Shown: piece after piece, positions 10,384-18,732 of the stretch
How positions within the stretch are numbered: the first letter of the stretch is position 1
Layout: every line of letters begins with the position of its first letter
NCBI GenBank assembly: GCA_005798285.1
Contig: SYKE01000153.1
Location: forward strand, 1 to 38,782
DNA: 38,782 nucleotides
Direction: 5' to 3'
From: Actinomycetota bacterium
GTDB taxonomy: Bacteria > Armatimonadota > SYMT01
Made by a program: the position numbers and the translations under genes
Notes under the pieces: generated by a model
Databases searched by the model: none
What the model saw: the letters and a program-made list of their open reading frames with translations, nothing else
What the model was told of the DNA's origin: nothing

Positions 10384-10709
10384 AACTCGTCGTCGCCGTC
10401 ATTCACGACCGAGATCAGCGGCGTACCGGAGACGCCCTTCTGAAGGCCGGGTACAAGTTCACCAAGATCGCCAGCACCGGTGGATTCCTCCGAGAGGGCA
10501 ACGTGACCTTTCTTCTCGGCGCCGAAGAGAGCCAGCTCGAGTCTCTGATGGGGATCTTGAGCGAGTGCTCTCGAACCCGCGAGCAGTACGTGAATGTGCT
10601 TCCGCCGGAAGCCACGCCGGTCGGAACATTCATGGCCAATCCAGTCCGAGTTCAGGTTGGCGGCGCCATTGCTTTCGTGCTGGATGTCGAACGATTTGAG
10701 CGGTTCTAA
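10380..10709 (+). CDS. darA: Cyclic-di-AMP receptor, PII-like (DarA/PstA/YaaQ)
   Basis: 109-residue PII-like trimeric protein of the YaaQ/DarA family, which in Firmicutes binds cyclic di-AMP in the cytoplasm. The family's N-terminal strand KLVVAVIHDRD and the GYKFTKIASTGGFLREGNVTFLLG block (about residues 24-47), which forms the ligand-binding loops, are well conserved, as are the final VGGAIAFVLDVERFERF strands. It overlaps tmk by 4 nt and holB by 26 nt. The order tmk-darA-holB is the same as in Bacillus, which supports the call. It implies that the organism makes c-di-AMP, though no cyclase for it (DAC domain) is in the window. Confidence 0.93.
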   Translation: MKLVVAVIHDRDQRRTGDALLKAGYKFTKIASTGGFLREGNVTFLLGAEESQLESLMGILSECSRTREQYVNVLPPEATPVGTFMANPVRVQVGGAIAFVLDVERFERF

Positions 10710-11904
10710 CACGGCCTCGCCGCCACGGCTTCCTGGGGAGGAAGAGCTGATCGGGCAGCCGGTCCCGGAGACCATCCTGGCTCGAGCATTGCAGCGGGGT
10801 CACGTTGGTCACGCCTACCTCTTTGTCGGCGCCGCCGGTTCGGGGAAGGAGACGGCTGCGCGTCTGTTCGCTCGGGCGCTGATGTGCGAGCGTCAGCCCG
10901 CGGTTGAGGCCCGTCGGCCGAGTGTCGCCGGATGCGAGCGCGACCTCGGCGCAAACCTGCGCCTTGCACCCTGCGATTGCTGCCGAAACTGTCGGGCCAT
11001 GCTCTCCGGCACCCACCCAGAAGTGGCGATGGTGCACCCGGACAGCAAGACCGGGGCGGTGATCTCGATTGAGTTTGCCCGCGAACTCCGGGTGAACGCC
11101 GCACTTCGCCCTCGTTTTGGAGCACGGCGGATCTACATCGTTCCGCGCGCATCGGCATTCAGTGAGGATGCCTCCAACGCCCTCCTGAAGACCCTGGAAG
11201 AGCCGCCCGCCCACCTGACGCTGCTGCTGTGTGCACCTCACCCCGGCGCGGTGCTTCCAACGATTCGATCCCGCTGTCAGCTCTTGCGGTTCGGACCGGT
11301 TCCCCGTCAGGAGCTCACATCGGCGCTGCGGCGTCGGGGCACGTCCGAGGAATCAGCGCGGTTTCTGGCGGCGCTATCGGGTGGCCAGGCCGGTATCGCA
11401 TTCGAGCTGGCGGCCGACCCGACGCAGCTCCAGCGCCGGACCGAGCTTCTGGATCTCGTGCGACGGGTCCTGGGTTCTCGAAGTGCCGGAGCTCAGGACT
11501 CGCTCGCGGGCGTCCGAGCTCTGAGGTTTGCCGAGGACATTCGGGCGTTGGCGCGCACCATGGGGGAGTCGGAGAAACCGGCCCGCGGCCGGGGAGCGAC
11601 TGCGGCGGGTGTCAACCGAGAGGAATCCGCGGCCCAACGGGAGCGGCAGTTGCTCGCTGAGCTTCTCCTGGTGTTTCAAGGGTACCTGCGCGACGCCCTC
11701 GTGCTTTCTATGGGCTGCGATGGCGCATTGGTCCGAAACGGTGATCGCATTTCAGACTTGCAGGAGTTCGCACAGCGCCATCCGCCGGGTCGCCACGTCT
11801 CCGACTTACAACTCGTGCAAGAGTCGGTACAATTGCTCGAACGTAACACCACTCCAGCGCTGGTGCTGGAACGGCTTATGGCCGCGCTTCTGTCTGGATC
11901 TTGA
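10684..11904 (+). CDS. holB: DNA polymerase III delta' subunit
   Basis: 406-residue clamp-loader subunit. It shows IGQPVPETILARAL at the start, the P-loop-like GAAGSGKETAA (Thr/Ser of the P-loop shifted, as is common in delta'), and cysteines of a zinc module (CERQ ... CDCCRNC). The SRC-like sensor sits in PTIRSRCQLLRF and the segment EDASNALLKTLEEPPAHLTLLL is diagnostic for clamp-loader subunits. Delta' is the stator of the loader that places the beta clamp on DNA. The frame is open back to 10594, but that would overlap most of darA; ATG 10684 gives a 26-nt overlap and a normal N-terminus. Its own ribosome site is weak, so coupling to darA is likely. The region after about residue 300 (LGSRSAGAQDS...RGRGATAAG) is poorly conserved. 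Confidence 0.92.
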   Translation: MSNDLSGSNTASPPRLPGEEELIGQPVPETILARALQRGHVGHAYLFVGAAGSGKETAARLFARALMCERQPAVEARRPSVAGCERDLGANLRLAPCDCCRNCRAMLSGTHPEVAMVHPDSKTGAVISIEFARELRVNAALRPRFGARRIYIVPRASAFSEDASNALLKTLEEPPAHLTLLLCAPHPGAVLPTIRSRCQLLRFGPVPRQELTSALRRRGTSEESARFLAALSGGQAGIAFELAADPTQLQRRTELLDLVRRVLGSRSAGAQDSLAGVRALRFAEDIRALARTMGESEKPARGRGATAAGVNREESAAQRERQLLAELLLVFQGYLRDALVLSMGCDGALVRNGDRISDLQEFAQRHPPGRHVSDLQLVQESVQLLERNTTPALVLERLMAALLSGS

Positions 11905-11934
11905 GGATATGGCTTGTAGAGGCGCGAGAAAACC

Positions 11935-13107
11935 ATGATTGCCGGAGGCCCGTCGCTCGTGGAGTCGCTGCCGACTCTGATCCACGACGCCCTAACGGCG
12001 TCGCTGGAGCCCGGCGAGCAACTGTATGTTGCCGCTCGCGCGCAAGGTCAGGATTGCCTGGCCGTGACGGGTTCGCGAGTGTTTCGAATGTCGGTAGATG
12101 GCGCCGGGAAGCTCCGGTCCCATTGTGTGCCTCTCACGCAGGTGAGAGACATCGAGGTCGAGGCGGGACCTCTCGGCGGCCGACTATCCTGGCTGGAGCG
12201 TGACCGCACCGATCGAGTGATCGTCGGGTTTGCAGGATACGATGGTGGGAAGTTTCAGCGGGTGGCCGCGACGATGCGGCAGTTGGCTTCGGCTGCCGTG
12301 GGCGCCGAGTCGGTCCGAACACGCGCCCAAGGCGACGCCGAGCCCAACGTGGGGGACACCGCCTCCTGTGGCCGATGCGGACACCCTACGCGGGCGGGTT
12401 CGGCCTATTGCGGCGGCTGCGGAGCCCGCGTGTCGGATGCCTGTTCGGAGTGTGGCTGCGGGCTCGACCCGAAAGATCGCTTCTGCTCCCAGTGCGGAGC
12501 TATCCAGGAACCGGCTCCTACCGGGTGTTCGGAGTGCGGCGCTCCGGGTGTGGCTCGCCAATGTTTCTGCACCGTCTGCGGTTTTCAAATGGCTGCTGCG
12601 TGCGGATGCTGTGGTCGGGTTGTGCGGGCAGGATGGACGTACTGTCCCTCTTGCGGGGAGACACTGGTTGACGACGGCTCGGACGAGTTGGAAGAGATCG
12701 ATTCGGAAGAGGATGCCGATGAGGCTTCGCTCGAGTTGCCGCGGCCTGATCCGGAACGCCTGAATCGCCTCGGCGTCTCAGCGTTTGAACGCGATGACTT
12801 CCACGAGGCGTGTCGGTACTTTTCGGAGGCGGTCCGAGTGGATCCCCAGAACGCGGGTTACCAGACCAACCTCGGAGTGGCTTTCGGCGAATTGGGAGAC
12901 GATCTCCAGGCATTCGCCGCGTATCGGCGGGCTATCGAGTTTGACCCGCACCAGCTTCCCGCCTACTTGCATATGGGCAGCTTGTTCCTGGAGCGGGAGC
13001 GGCACACGGATGCCCGCGAGATTTGGGAGCGGTTGATCCGGCAATCGCCCAAGAGTGAAGAAGCCGCCGAGGCGCGAGAGTACCTTCGGCAGCTCGACGA
13101 CGTTTGA
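11935..13107 (+). CDS. PH-like/quadruple zinc-ribbon/TPR protein
   Basis: 390-residue cytoplasmic protein with no recognised name. Three parts are visible. Residues 1-130 look like a small beta-rich bacterial PH/GRAM-like domain (YVAARAQGQDCLAVTGSRVFRM, then VRDIEVEAG and DRVIVGFAGYDGGKF). Residues 145-241 hold four zinc-ribbon modules of CxxC...CxxC type (CGRCG..CGGCG, CSECG..CSQCG, CSECG..CTVCG, CGCCG..CPSCG), as in double zinc ribbon proteins. After a very acidic linker (244-268) come TPR repeats (about 275-390; NRLGVSAFERDDFHEACRYF). This suggests a scaffold or nucleic-acid-linked adaptor rather than an enzyme. It begins 30 nt after holB, so it probably belongs to the replication-linked operon. 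The TPR part is certain; the PH-like reading is tentative. Confidence 0.75.
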   Translation: MIAGGPSLVESLPTLIHDALTASLEPGEQLYVAARAQGQDCLAVTGSRVFRMSVDGAGKLRSHCVPLTQVRDIEVEAGPLGGRLSWLERDRTDRVIVGFAGYDGGKFQRVAATMRQLASAAVGAESVRTRAQGDAEPNVGDTASCGRCGHPTRAGSAYCGGCGARVSDACSECGCGLDPKDRFCSQCGAIQEPAPTGCSECGAPGVARQCFCTVCGFQMAAACGCCGRVVRAGWTYCPSCGETLVDDGSDELEEIDSEEDADEASLELPRPDPERLNRLGVSAFERDDFHEACRYFSEAVRVDPQNAGYQTNLGVAFGELGDDLQAFAAYRRAIEFDPHQLPAYLHMGSLFLERERHTDAREIWERLIRQSPKSEEAAEAREYLRQLDDV

Positions 13108-13139
13108 CGTCTTAGGTAGTTTTGCAGGCGAGGAGCACT

Positions 13140-13520
13140 ATGTCAGATCCCACCGATATCGGCGAGCGCGCTATTACGGCGGCTCAGGGCCTCATCCGCC
13201 GCGGTCAGGAAGTCGCCCGCCGCGAGACCCGTGTGATCCGCCTGCAGGGACAGATCTCCCGTCTCCGGGCGCAGCGCCAGCGGTTATTTCACCAGATGGG
13301 TCAGAAGGTCTTCGATCTCTTCGAAAGAGACCTGGTGAAGAACCAGGACCTGCGGATGATGTGCCAGCAAATCCGCGGCATCGACGCCGAGGTTGAGCTG
13401 AACCGCGAGGAAATCGAGCAGCTTAGAAAACCCGAGACTCGTCAGGAGGGTGGGGTCGACTCTGATCCTCGACCGAGAGTGGAGATCCTGGATCCGGACG
13501 ACGAGATCATCCGAGATTGA
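13140..13520 (+). CDS. Small coiled-coil protein, unknown function
   Basis: 126 residues, soluble, highly charged and predicted largely alpha-helical. Residues about 20-105 have regular heptads of Leu/Ile/Met (RVIRLQGQISRLRAQRQRLF, then IRGIDAEVELNREEIEQL), consistent with a coiled-coil hairpin. The tail is acidic (EILDPDDEIIRD). Start 13140 has GAGGAG 5-6 nt upstream, which is much better than TTG at 13122. It lies 32 nt after the zinc-ribbon/TPR gene and ends the operon, being followed at once by two strong hairpins. I do not recognise the family. Confidence 0.75.
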   Translation: MSDPTDIGERAITAAQGLIRRGQEVARRETRVIRLQGQISRLRAQRQRLFHQMGQKVFDLFERDLVKNQDLRMMCQQIRGIDAEVELNREEIEQLRKPETRQEGGVDSDPRPRVEILDPDDEIIRD

Positions 13521-13540
13521 CGCCGCTCCCCGGAGCGGCG
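13521..13540 (+). terminator. Hairpin directly after the coiled-coil gene
   Basis: CGCCGCTCC and GGAGCGGCG form a perfect 9-bp inverted repeat, with CC between the arms, beginning one base after the TGA stop and followed by GTTTAG. It is probably the terminator of the 8.1-13.5 kb operon, despite only a short T-run. Confidence 0.6.
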
Positions 13541-13554
13541 GTTTAGAGGGACAG

Positions 13555-13578
13555 GGGAGGGTCCATGCGGACCCTCCC
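13555..13578. terminator. Second hairpin between convergent operons
   Basis: A perfect 10-bp stem (GGGAGGGTCC/GGACCCTCCC) with an ATGC loop sits between the plus-strand operon end (13520) and the minus-strand ceramidase-like gene end (13586). It is symmetric, so it can serve transcripts from both sides; no T-run is present in either direction. Confidence 0.6.
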
Positions 13579-13585
13579 AAGCCGA

Positions 13586-14821
13586 CTACTTGAGCAACTC
13601 CGATGCGGACGCCGACAGGATCGGCCAGGTCTGTCGCCCAACCGACATGCTGCGCTCGTATTTGTAGGTGTCCCGAACGAAGTCGTCCGGATCGAGAATG
13701 TATCCGAGTTCATCGTTTCCGAGGGCGATGACCATTCGAAACTTGCCGGACATTCGGTTCTTCAGGTCCAGCGCCGGCCTGGGAAGAATCTCTCCGGGAA
13801 TGGTGACCATGCTCACCGTCCCGACATCGAGCCGCCAGACTTCGGTCGGTATCTTGCCGCCCGGCGCATCTCCATCCAGGATCTTGCCTGCCATCAGCAT
13901 CTTGAAGCCATCATTCTCCAGAGGAAGGGAGACATCGGCCCGTTTCAAGAGGATCGCTGTACGGTTGATCGGTTCCGCGCGACCGAGCGCCTGGAGCGCC
14001 GCGCGACCGACCCCGTCACCCACCCGCTCCATCTCTTCCATCGTGTGGGCTCGAATGTGCGGAGTCACCATCCCTCCGAGGGCGCCGTTCAGGTAGATCG
14101 CGACTCCGCCGTACTGCGCTTCCACCCGCTCCCGCACCGTGTGGATGAAGTCGGAGGTGAGGGCCTTCGTTTTGTTCACCTCCGGATGGCTGCCGTAGTG
14201 GATCACATTCGCCACGGGTTGACCGTCCCCGGTGATGAAGCGCAGGGCCGTCAACTCCTTGTCCTGGATGGGTTCTCGGGAGTTGTGGACAAATCCGTCC
14301 GGCACCGTCACGGTCGCGGCACTGAGGCGGACCGGCTTCAGGTCGGCCGCGGCGCTCTCGACGGCGGTGGCGATCCGGGTCTCCAGGCGATCCATATAAA
14401 TCGGATCAATGCCGGTTGTGAAGCTGTTCTTGCCCCACAAACCCAGTGTATCGGGTCCCGAGTGGACGTGGGTGCAGGAGATCAGGACGTTTCCGCTGGG
14501 AACCGACGTGATCCGCTGACGGATCTGGCGGACCCGGCGATTGGAAAGCCCGATGAGGTCGCAAGAGACGATCGCGGTGCGCGTGGCGCCGTCGTCGAGC
14601 ACCAGCACCCGGGCCCACAAGTCGTCTCGAACAGAGTCTGCCACCCGGTTGTTCTCATATCCGGCGATGTAGACCGGCCGGAAGAGTTGGGGAGTGATCT
14701 TCACCGCCGCAGCTCCGGCCCGAAGCGTCCCCGCCGCGCGGGCGGGTGCAGTTCCCCCCGTCGCTCCCACGGCGACGACCGCGCCGGTCACCACAGCCAT
14801 CAAAGTTGGCATCCAACGCAC
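13586..14821 (-). CDS. Neutral/alkaline ceramidase-like exported hydrolase
   Basis: 411 residues. The N-terminal signal peptide is clear (MPTLMAVVTGAVVAVGA...ARAAG). The body follows the neutral ceramidase N-terminal catalytic domain, a zinc amidase that splits N-acyl-sphingosine in characterised members: AAAVKITP, then RVLVLDDGATRTAIVSCDLIG, then ISCTHVHSGPDT (residues 114-125), where HxHSGPDT carries zinc-binding histidines, and NVIHYGSHPEV. It is about half the length of full ceramidases and lacks the C-terminal immunoglobulin-like domain, so the substrate may be another amide or ester. Start is GTG 14821, one base after the stop of the UPF0182 gene, with GGGAGGGG 7 nt upstream inside that gene's end. 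Translation of the two is therefore coupled. An in-frame ATG at 14812 is the alternative start. Confidence 0.87.
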   Translation of the reverse strand: MRWMPTLMAVVTGAVVAVGATGGTAPARAAGTLRAGAAAVKITPQLFRPVYIAGYENNRVADSVRDDLWARVLVLDDGATRTAIVSCDLIGLSNRRVRQIRQRITSVPSGNVLISCTHVHSGPDTLGLWGKNSFTTGIDPIYMDRLETRIATAVESAAADLKPVRLSAATVTVPDGFVHNSREPIQDKELTALRFITGDGQPVANVIHYGSHPEVNKTKALTSDFIHTVRERVEAQYGGVAIYLNGALGGMVTPHIRAHTMEEMERVGDGVGRAALQALGRAEPINRTAILLKRADVSLPLENDGFKMLMAGKILDGDAPGGKIPTEVWRLDVGTVSMVTIPGEILPRPALDLKNRMSGKFRMVIALGNDELGYILDPDDFVRDTYKYERSMSVGRQTWPILSASASELLK

Positions 14822-14822
14822 G

Positions 14823-17639
14823 CTATTTCCCCTCCCGACCCAACAGGGCCCTTAGCCTCGCGACAAGTGTCCGGGCACGATCGACGGACTTGCCGTACCC
14901 CGCCCAGTCTCCTGCCTTCAGGGCGCGGTCGGCTTCTTCAAACGCGGCTTCCGCCTGTGACGCCAGATCGGGGGCTCCCGAGGCGGCGACGGCGGCCGAC
15001 TGAGACGGGGCGCCACCGGTGGGCTTGCCCGCAGCGGGCTCCGACAACTCGGCTTCTCCCGCCAGCGCTCCGAGGGCCGCTCGAAGGGTGGTGCGCATCA
15101 CAACCTGGAGTCGGCCTCCACGCCTCTCAGCGAGAATGACCCGCTTGAGCTCAGGAATGCCCCCTGAGCTGTCCTGGGTGGTAGCCTCCAGATACAGCGG
15201 TTTGACGAAGAGGATGCTCTGGCCGACCGGTAGTACCAGAAGGTTCCCGTATCGCACTCGGGAGCCCTGTTGTCCGAGCAGCGTCGTGGTCTGCGACACC
15301 TCTGGATCGGTCTGGATAGCGTTGTCCACCTGTTCCGGAGAATCCATCTGAATCCGGGTTGGGAAGCGATAGAGCAGCAGTCGGCCGCCGTTCTCCGAGT
15401 CGTAGCGACCGGTCATCCACGCCGACATCGTGGTGCCGTTGCGCGTCTTGAACGGGAGGATCAGCGCGAACTCCTCATTCTTCTCGCCCGGCAGGCGCAT
15501 CACGACGTAATAGGGCTGCATGCGCGCGTCGTTGTCCACCCCGGTCTGGTCGACGTGCTCCTTGGGAATGTCCCACATATCCGATCGGGCGTAGAGCACG
15601 TCGGGCTCGGTGACATGGAAACGCGCGAGTTTGGTGGCCTGGACCGTGAACAGTCCTTCCGGATATCTCAAGTGTTCGTGAAGGGCCGGGGCCATTTCTC
15701 CGAGAGGCTTGAACAACCCCGGAAAGGCCCTAGAGTAACAGCGGAGGACCGGGTCGGCGTTGTCGGCGGCAAAGAAGGTCACGGACCCGTCGTAGGCGTC
15801 GACGGAGATCTTGACCGAATTCCTGATGTAGTTGAACGGATGTTCGGGCTCAGGCGCGCCGTCGGGGTCCGGAGCCCTGAGGCGATTGGTTCGGCCGGTG
15901 GGATCGCTGTACGGATACGTGTTTGAGACGGTGTAGGCGTCGACCAACCAGGTGAGCCGACCGTCTGCCGCCACGAGATACGGGTCGGAGTCCAGGTGAA
16001 GAAACGGTGCGATCCGCGCCACTCGATCCAGGATCGAACGTCGTAAGAGGATTCGGCTTTCGGGGACCAACTGGTCGGTGATGGCGATGTTCCAGTCGGA
16101 AAGATACAGCGCCATCAGCCACCGAGCGATCGGGTGCCCGAGCGAAATCCCCCCCTTCCCGTCATACTGACTCTCCGCGGTCGTCTGGTCGGAGGGGTAG
16201 TCGAACTCCTTCAAACGGCTGGGAGCGATGACGGGCCGGGTTGTCTCCAGACCGTAGTAGATCTGAGGCTTGCCGACCAGCGAGGCTGCGGCGCCTTCGA
16301 GTGGAAGGTCTTTTGCAAGCCAGCTCGGTCGACCCGCAGCGTCCGCCTCGTTGACGGCGCTCATCACCAGGCCATAGCCGTGGGTGTACTGCAGGGCCTG
16401 GTTGGTCCAGCGCTGTGGTTGTACCTGTTCCGAGACAAGTTCACGGGGGGCAACCATCACCTGACGCAGGCGGCCGTTCAACTTGTAGCGGTCGACGTCC
16501 ACCTCCGACACCGAGTAGTACTGGCGGAGGCCCTGAACCTTCTGAAACGCCTGACCCACGAGCCGATAGTCCCAGAGCCGAACGTTGGTCAGCGTGTCGG
16601 CTTCGGATGTGAGATCTGAAGGCGCAAGCGGTCGATCCGGATGGTAGTCCTGCACCGACATCCCGCCGAGGTTGTAGGCCGCGCGGGTCGCATCCAGATG
16701 ATGCTTCAGAAAGGAGCGCTCCTTCACCTGTTCGTTCGGCGCCACCTGGAAGCGCTGCATCATCTCAGGAAAGAGCTGGCCGAGGGTGAATTCCGCCGTG
16801 ATCAGCAGTCCCACCGCCACGACGGGCAGCCAGATCGCACGAAGTCGAATGTTGATGAGAAACCCGACCGCGCCGACAATCGCCACATACATCAGAAAGG
16901 TCAGCGCTGGAATTCGGGCGTGAACATCGGCATAGCTTGCCCCGAAGAGAAGATTGTTCTCATGCAGGAGTAGCCCGGCCTTCGAGAGATCGTACTGCGC
17001 CGCTCGCACCAAGAGCGATAGGCCTAGCAGCGCGGAGAGATGCGACCGCACACCAGGCGGGATTGCGAGGCGGCCTGCGAAGACCTGGAGCGCGCCATCC
17101 AGGTAGTAGTAGACTGCCGTGAGCAGAGTGACCAGCACCAACACCACAAACCCCGCCTGGCAGGCTGAATTCAGCAGTGGGTACCGAAAAACAAAGAATC
17201 CAATGTCCCGGTTGAGGATCGGGTCGACGGATCCAAACGACTCCGCGGCGGAAAAGCGGAGCCACTCATCCCAGAGCGTTCCCGAGGAGATCCCGAAGAG
17301 GACTCCGAGCCCGATCGCGGCCGCCACCAGCAACCCCGCGATACCGCCGCGGAGTTGCTCCACGGCGGGATGAGGCGACACCCGGCGCGATGAGACTTGA
17401 ACCCGTTGGGTCGACCGATAGGCTAGATGGAAGTTGAGCGCCGCGAACGCGAAGACGGCTCCGCCCACTGCGGCAGATAGCCCCAGACGAATCCCGAGCA
17501 GCTTCAGCCAGGCGCCGCGGTAACCCGTCTCGCCCATCCACTGCCAGTCCACCCAGAAGCCGACGAGAAGAGGTCCCGCGAGGAGAAGGATTATCGCCCC
17601 CAGGAACAGGAGAAACACCGGACGTCTGGACGACTGCAT
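14823..17639 (-). CDS. UPF0182 family polytopic membrane protein
   Basis: 938 residues, typical for UPF0182. The first about 330 residues hold some seven membrane segments (for example PVFLLFLGAIILLLAGPLLV near 7-26, GLSAAVGGAVFAFAALNF, IAGLLVAAAIGLGVLFGI, FLMYVAIVGAVGFLI). The rest is a large domain, probably extracytoplasmic, with the family's signatures: LKHHLDATRAAYNL, then TNVRLWDYR, the PQIYYGLETTRPVI block, and YEND-less NPFNYIRNSVKISVDAYDG. The last 90 residues are Ala/Glu-rich helices (AAFEEADRALKAGDWAGYGK), common to the family. Function is unknown in all members. Start 17639 gives a basic N-terminus; its ribosome site is weak. The ceramidase-like gene is read one base after its stop, so the two are one operon and probably work together at the membrane. 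Confidence 0.92.
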   Translation of the reverse strand: MQSSRRPVFLLFLGAIILLLAGPLLVGFWVDWQWMGETGYRGAWLKLLGIRLGLSAAVGGAVFAFAALNFHLAYRSTQRVQVSSRRVSPHPAVEQLRGGIAGLLVAAAIGLGVLFGISSGTLWDEWLRFSAAESFGSVDPILNRDIGFFVFRYPLLNSACQAGFVVLVLVTLLTAVYYYLDGALQVFAGRLAIPPGVRSHLSALLGLSLLVRAAQYDLSKAGLLLHENNLLFGASYADVHARIPALTFLMYVAIVGAVGFLINIRLRAIWLPVVAVGLLITAEFTLGQLFPEMMQRFQVAPNEQVKERSFLKHHLDATRAAYNLGGMSVQDYHPDRPLAPSDLTSEADTLTNVRLWDYRLVGQAFQKVQGLRQYYSVSEVDVDRYKLNGRLRQVMVAPRELVSEQVQPQRWTNQALQYTHGYGLVMSAVNEADAAGRPSWLAKDLPLEGAAASLVGKPQIYYGLETTRPVIAPSRLKEFDYPSDQTTAESQYDGKGGISLGHPIARWLMALYLSDWNIAITDQLVPESRILLRRSILDRVARIAPFLHLDSDPYLVAADGRLTWLVDAYTVSNTYPYSDPTGRTNRLRAPDPDGAPEPEHPFNYIRNSVKISVDAYDGSVTFFAADNADPVLRCYSRAFPGLFKPLGEMAPALHEHLRYPEGLFTVQATKLARFHVTEPDVLYARSDMWDIPKEHVDQTGVDNDARMQPYYVVMRLPGEKNEEFALILPFKTRNGTTMSAWMTGRYDSENGGRLLLYRFPTRIQMDSPEQVDNAIQTDPEVSQTTTLLGQQGSRVRYGNLLVLPVGQSILFVKPLYLEATTQDSSGGIPELKRVILAERRGGRLQVVMRTTLRAALGALAGEAELSEPAAGKPTGGAPSQSAAVAASGAPDLASQAEAAFEEADRALKAGDWAGYGKSVDRARTLVARLRALLGREGK

Positions 17640-17729
17640 AGCGGGGTTACCGGGACCGACGAGGTCCGGACCATGTCCTTATCCTAGCAAGCTGTGGGAC
17701 GCCGGGCAACGCGGCGTCTGGTGGGGCCC

Positions 17730-18725
17730 ATGAACAAGCCGCTCGATTACCACGCCCATCCCGTCTCTACCCCGGGTCGGGGCTACCGTTCGCTCCCGGT
17801 GACTCCGGCGGGCTCCACGCTCGAAGTCTGGCTGCCCGTGCTGGTGGTGAACGGCGCCAATCCGGGGCCAACGCTGGCCTTGTTGGCGGGAGTCCACGGC
17901 GATGAGTACGAGGGTATTCGCGCCATCCCTGAGGTTCTTAACGAACTCGACGTTACAAAGGTGTCGGGTCGAGTCCTGGCCGTGCCGATATGCAATCCGC
18001 CCGCGTTTCAGGCCGCCACACGCTGCTCTCCCTGGGACGGTCTGAATCTGGCGCGTGTATTCCCCGGAGATCCGAACGGGTCCATCACCGAGCAAATCGC
18101 GGCTGTCCTCTCGGATGAGATCATCGGGCCGGCCAACTTTCTGCTCGACATCCACAGTGCCGGGGTGGCCTACAGCATCGAGACGATGGTCGGCTACCCG
18201 TACGAAGACACGGAATTGGGGCGTGTGGCGCGCGGCGCCGCGGAGGCGTTCGGCGTCGGCGTGGTTTGGGCCCACCCGCACGATCCTTCCGCCACCGGCC
18301 GCACCGTGAGCGAGGCGTCTGCACGCGGCATTCCCTGGCTCTACACCGAGGCGCCGGGTTCCGGCAGAGTCCGCCCGAGCGATCTCGATGCCTTCAAGGC
18401 CGGTGTGCTCAACACCATGGGCTACCTGGGGCTGCTGGAGCACTCACCGGGGCCCTCGCCCATTCCGCACTATCTGTACGGGTCGGGCAACCTGGATCGA
18501 CCGCTCAAGACCGCCGTGGGCGGCTACTTCGTCTCGCAGGTCGATTTGTTGGAGCGGGTGTCGGCCGGTCAGTTTCTGGGCGCCGTGCTGGATCCGTCCG
18601 GCGCCGTGCTCCAATCGTTCCACGCGGATCGCGATGGCGTGGTCGCGATGATCCGGGGGCTGCCCAGGGTGCAGCCCGGCGACGGGGTATTCCTCGTAAC
18701 CGGGGAGATGGAGCCCGGGGCGTAA
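17730..18725 (+). CDS. Succinylglutamate desuccinylase/aspartoacylase family zinc deacylase
   Basis: 331-residue M14-like zinc enzyme of the AstE/AspA superfamily, which removes acyl groups from N-acyl amino acids. Zinc ligands are visible: GVHGDEYEG (His 56, Glu 59) and LLDIHSAG (His 142). The substrate-binding block DGLNLARVFPGD (about residue 103) is the family's arginine motif. A C-terminal beta domain (GGYFVSQVDLLERVSAGQFLG...) is as in relatives. The pattern is close to N-alpha-acetyl-diaminobutyrate deacetylase (DoeB-type) proteins, but no ectoine genes are nearby, so the substrate is left open. Start 17730 (ATG) has GGTGGGG close upstream; the frame from GTG 17694 lacks support. It ends 7 nt from a convergent gene. 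Confidence 0.88.
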   Translation: MNKPLDYHAHPVSTPGRGYRSLPVTPAGSTLEVWLPVLVVNGANPGPTLALLAGVHGDEYEGIRAIPEVLNELDVTKVSGRVLAVPICNPPAFQAATRCSPWDGLNLARVFPGDPNGSITEQIAAVLSDEIIGPANFLLDIHSAGVAYSIETMVGYPYEDTELGRVARGAAEAFGVGVVWAHPHDPSATGRTVSEASARGIPWLYTEAPGSGRVRPSDLDAFKAGVLNTMGYLGLLEHSPGPSPIPHYLYGSGNLDRPLKTAVGGYFVSQVDLLERVSAGQFLGAVLDPSGAVLQSFHADRDGVVAMIRGLPRVQPGDGVFLVTGEMEPGA

Positions 18726-18732
18726 CCCAACC

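Noticed and set aside
13565-15139. A 524-codon plus-strand open frame
   Set aside because: It is antisense to the ceramidase-like and UPF0182 genes, whose motifs are clear; the His/Arg/Asp-rich product has no family features.
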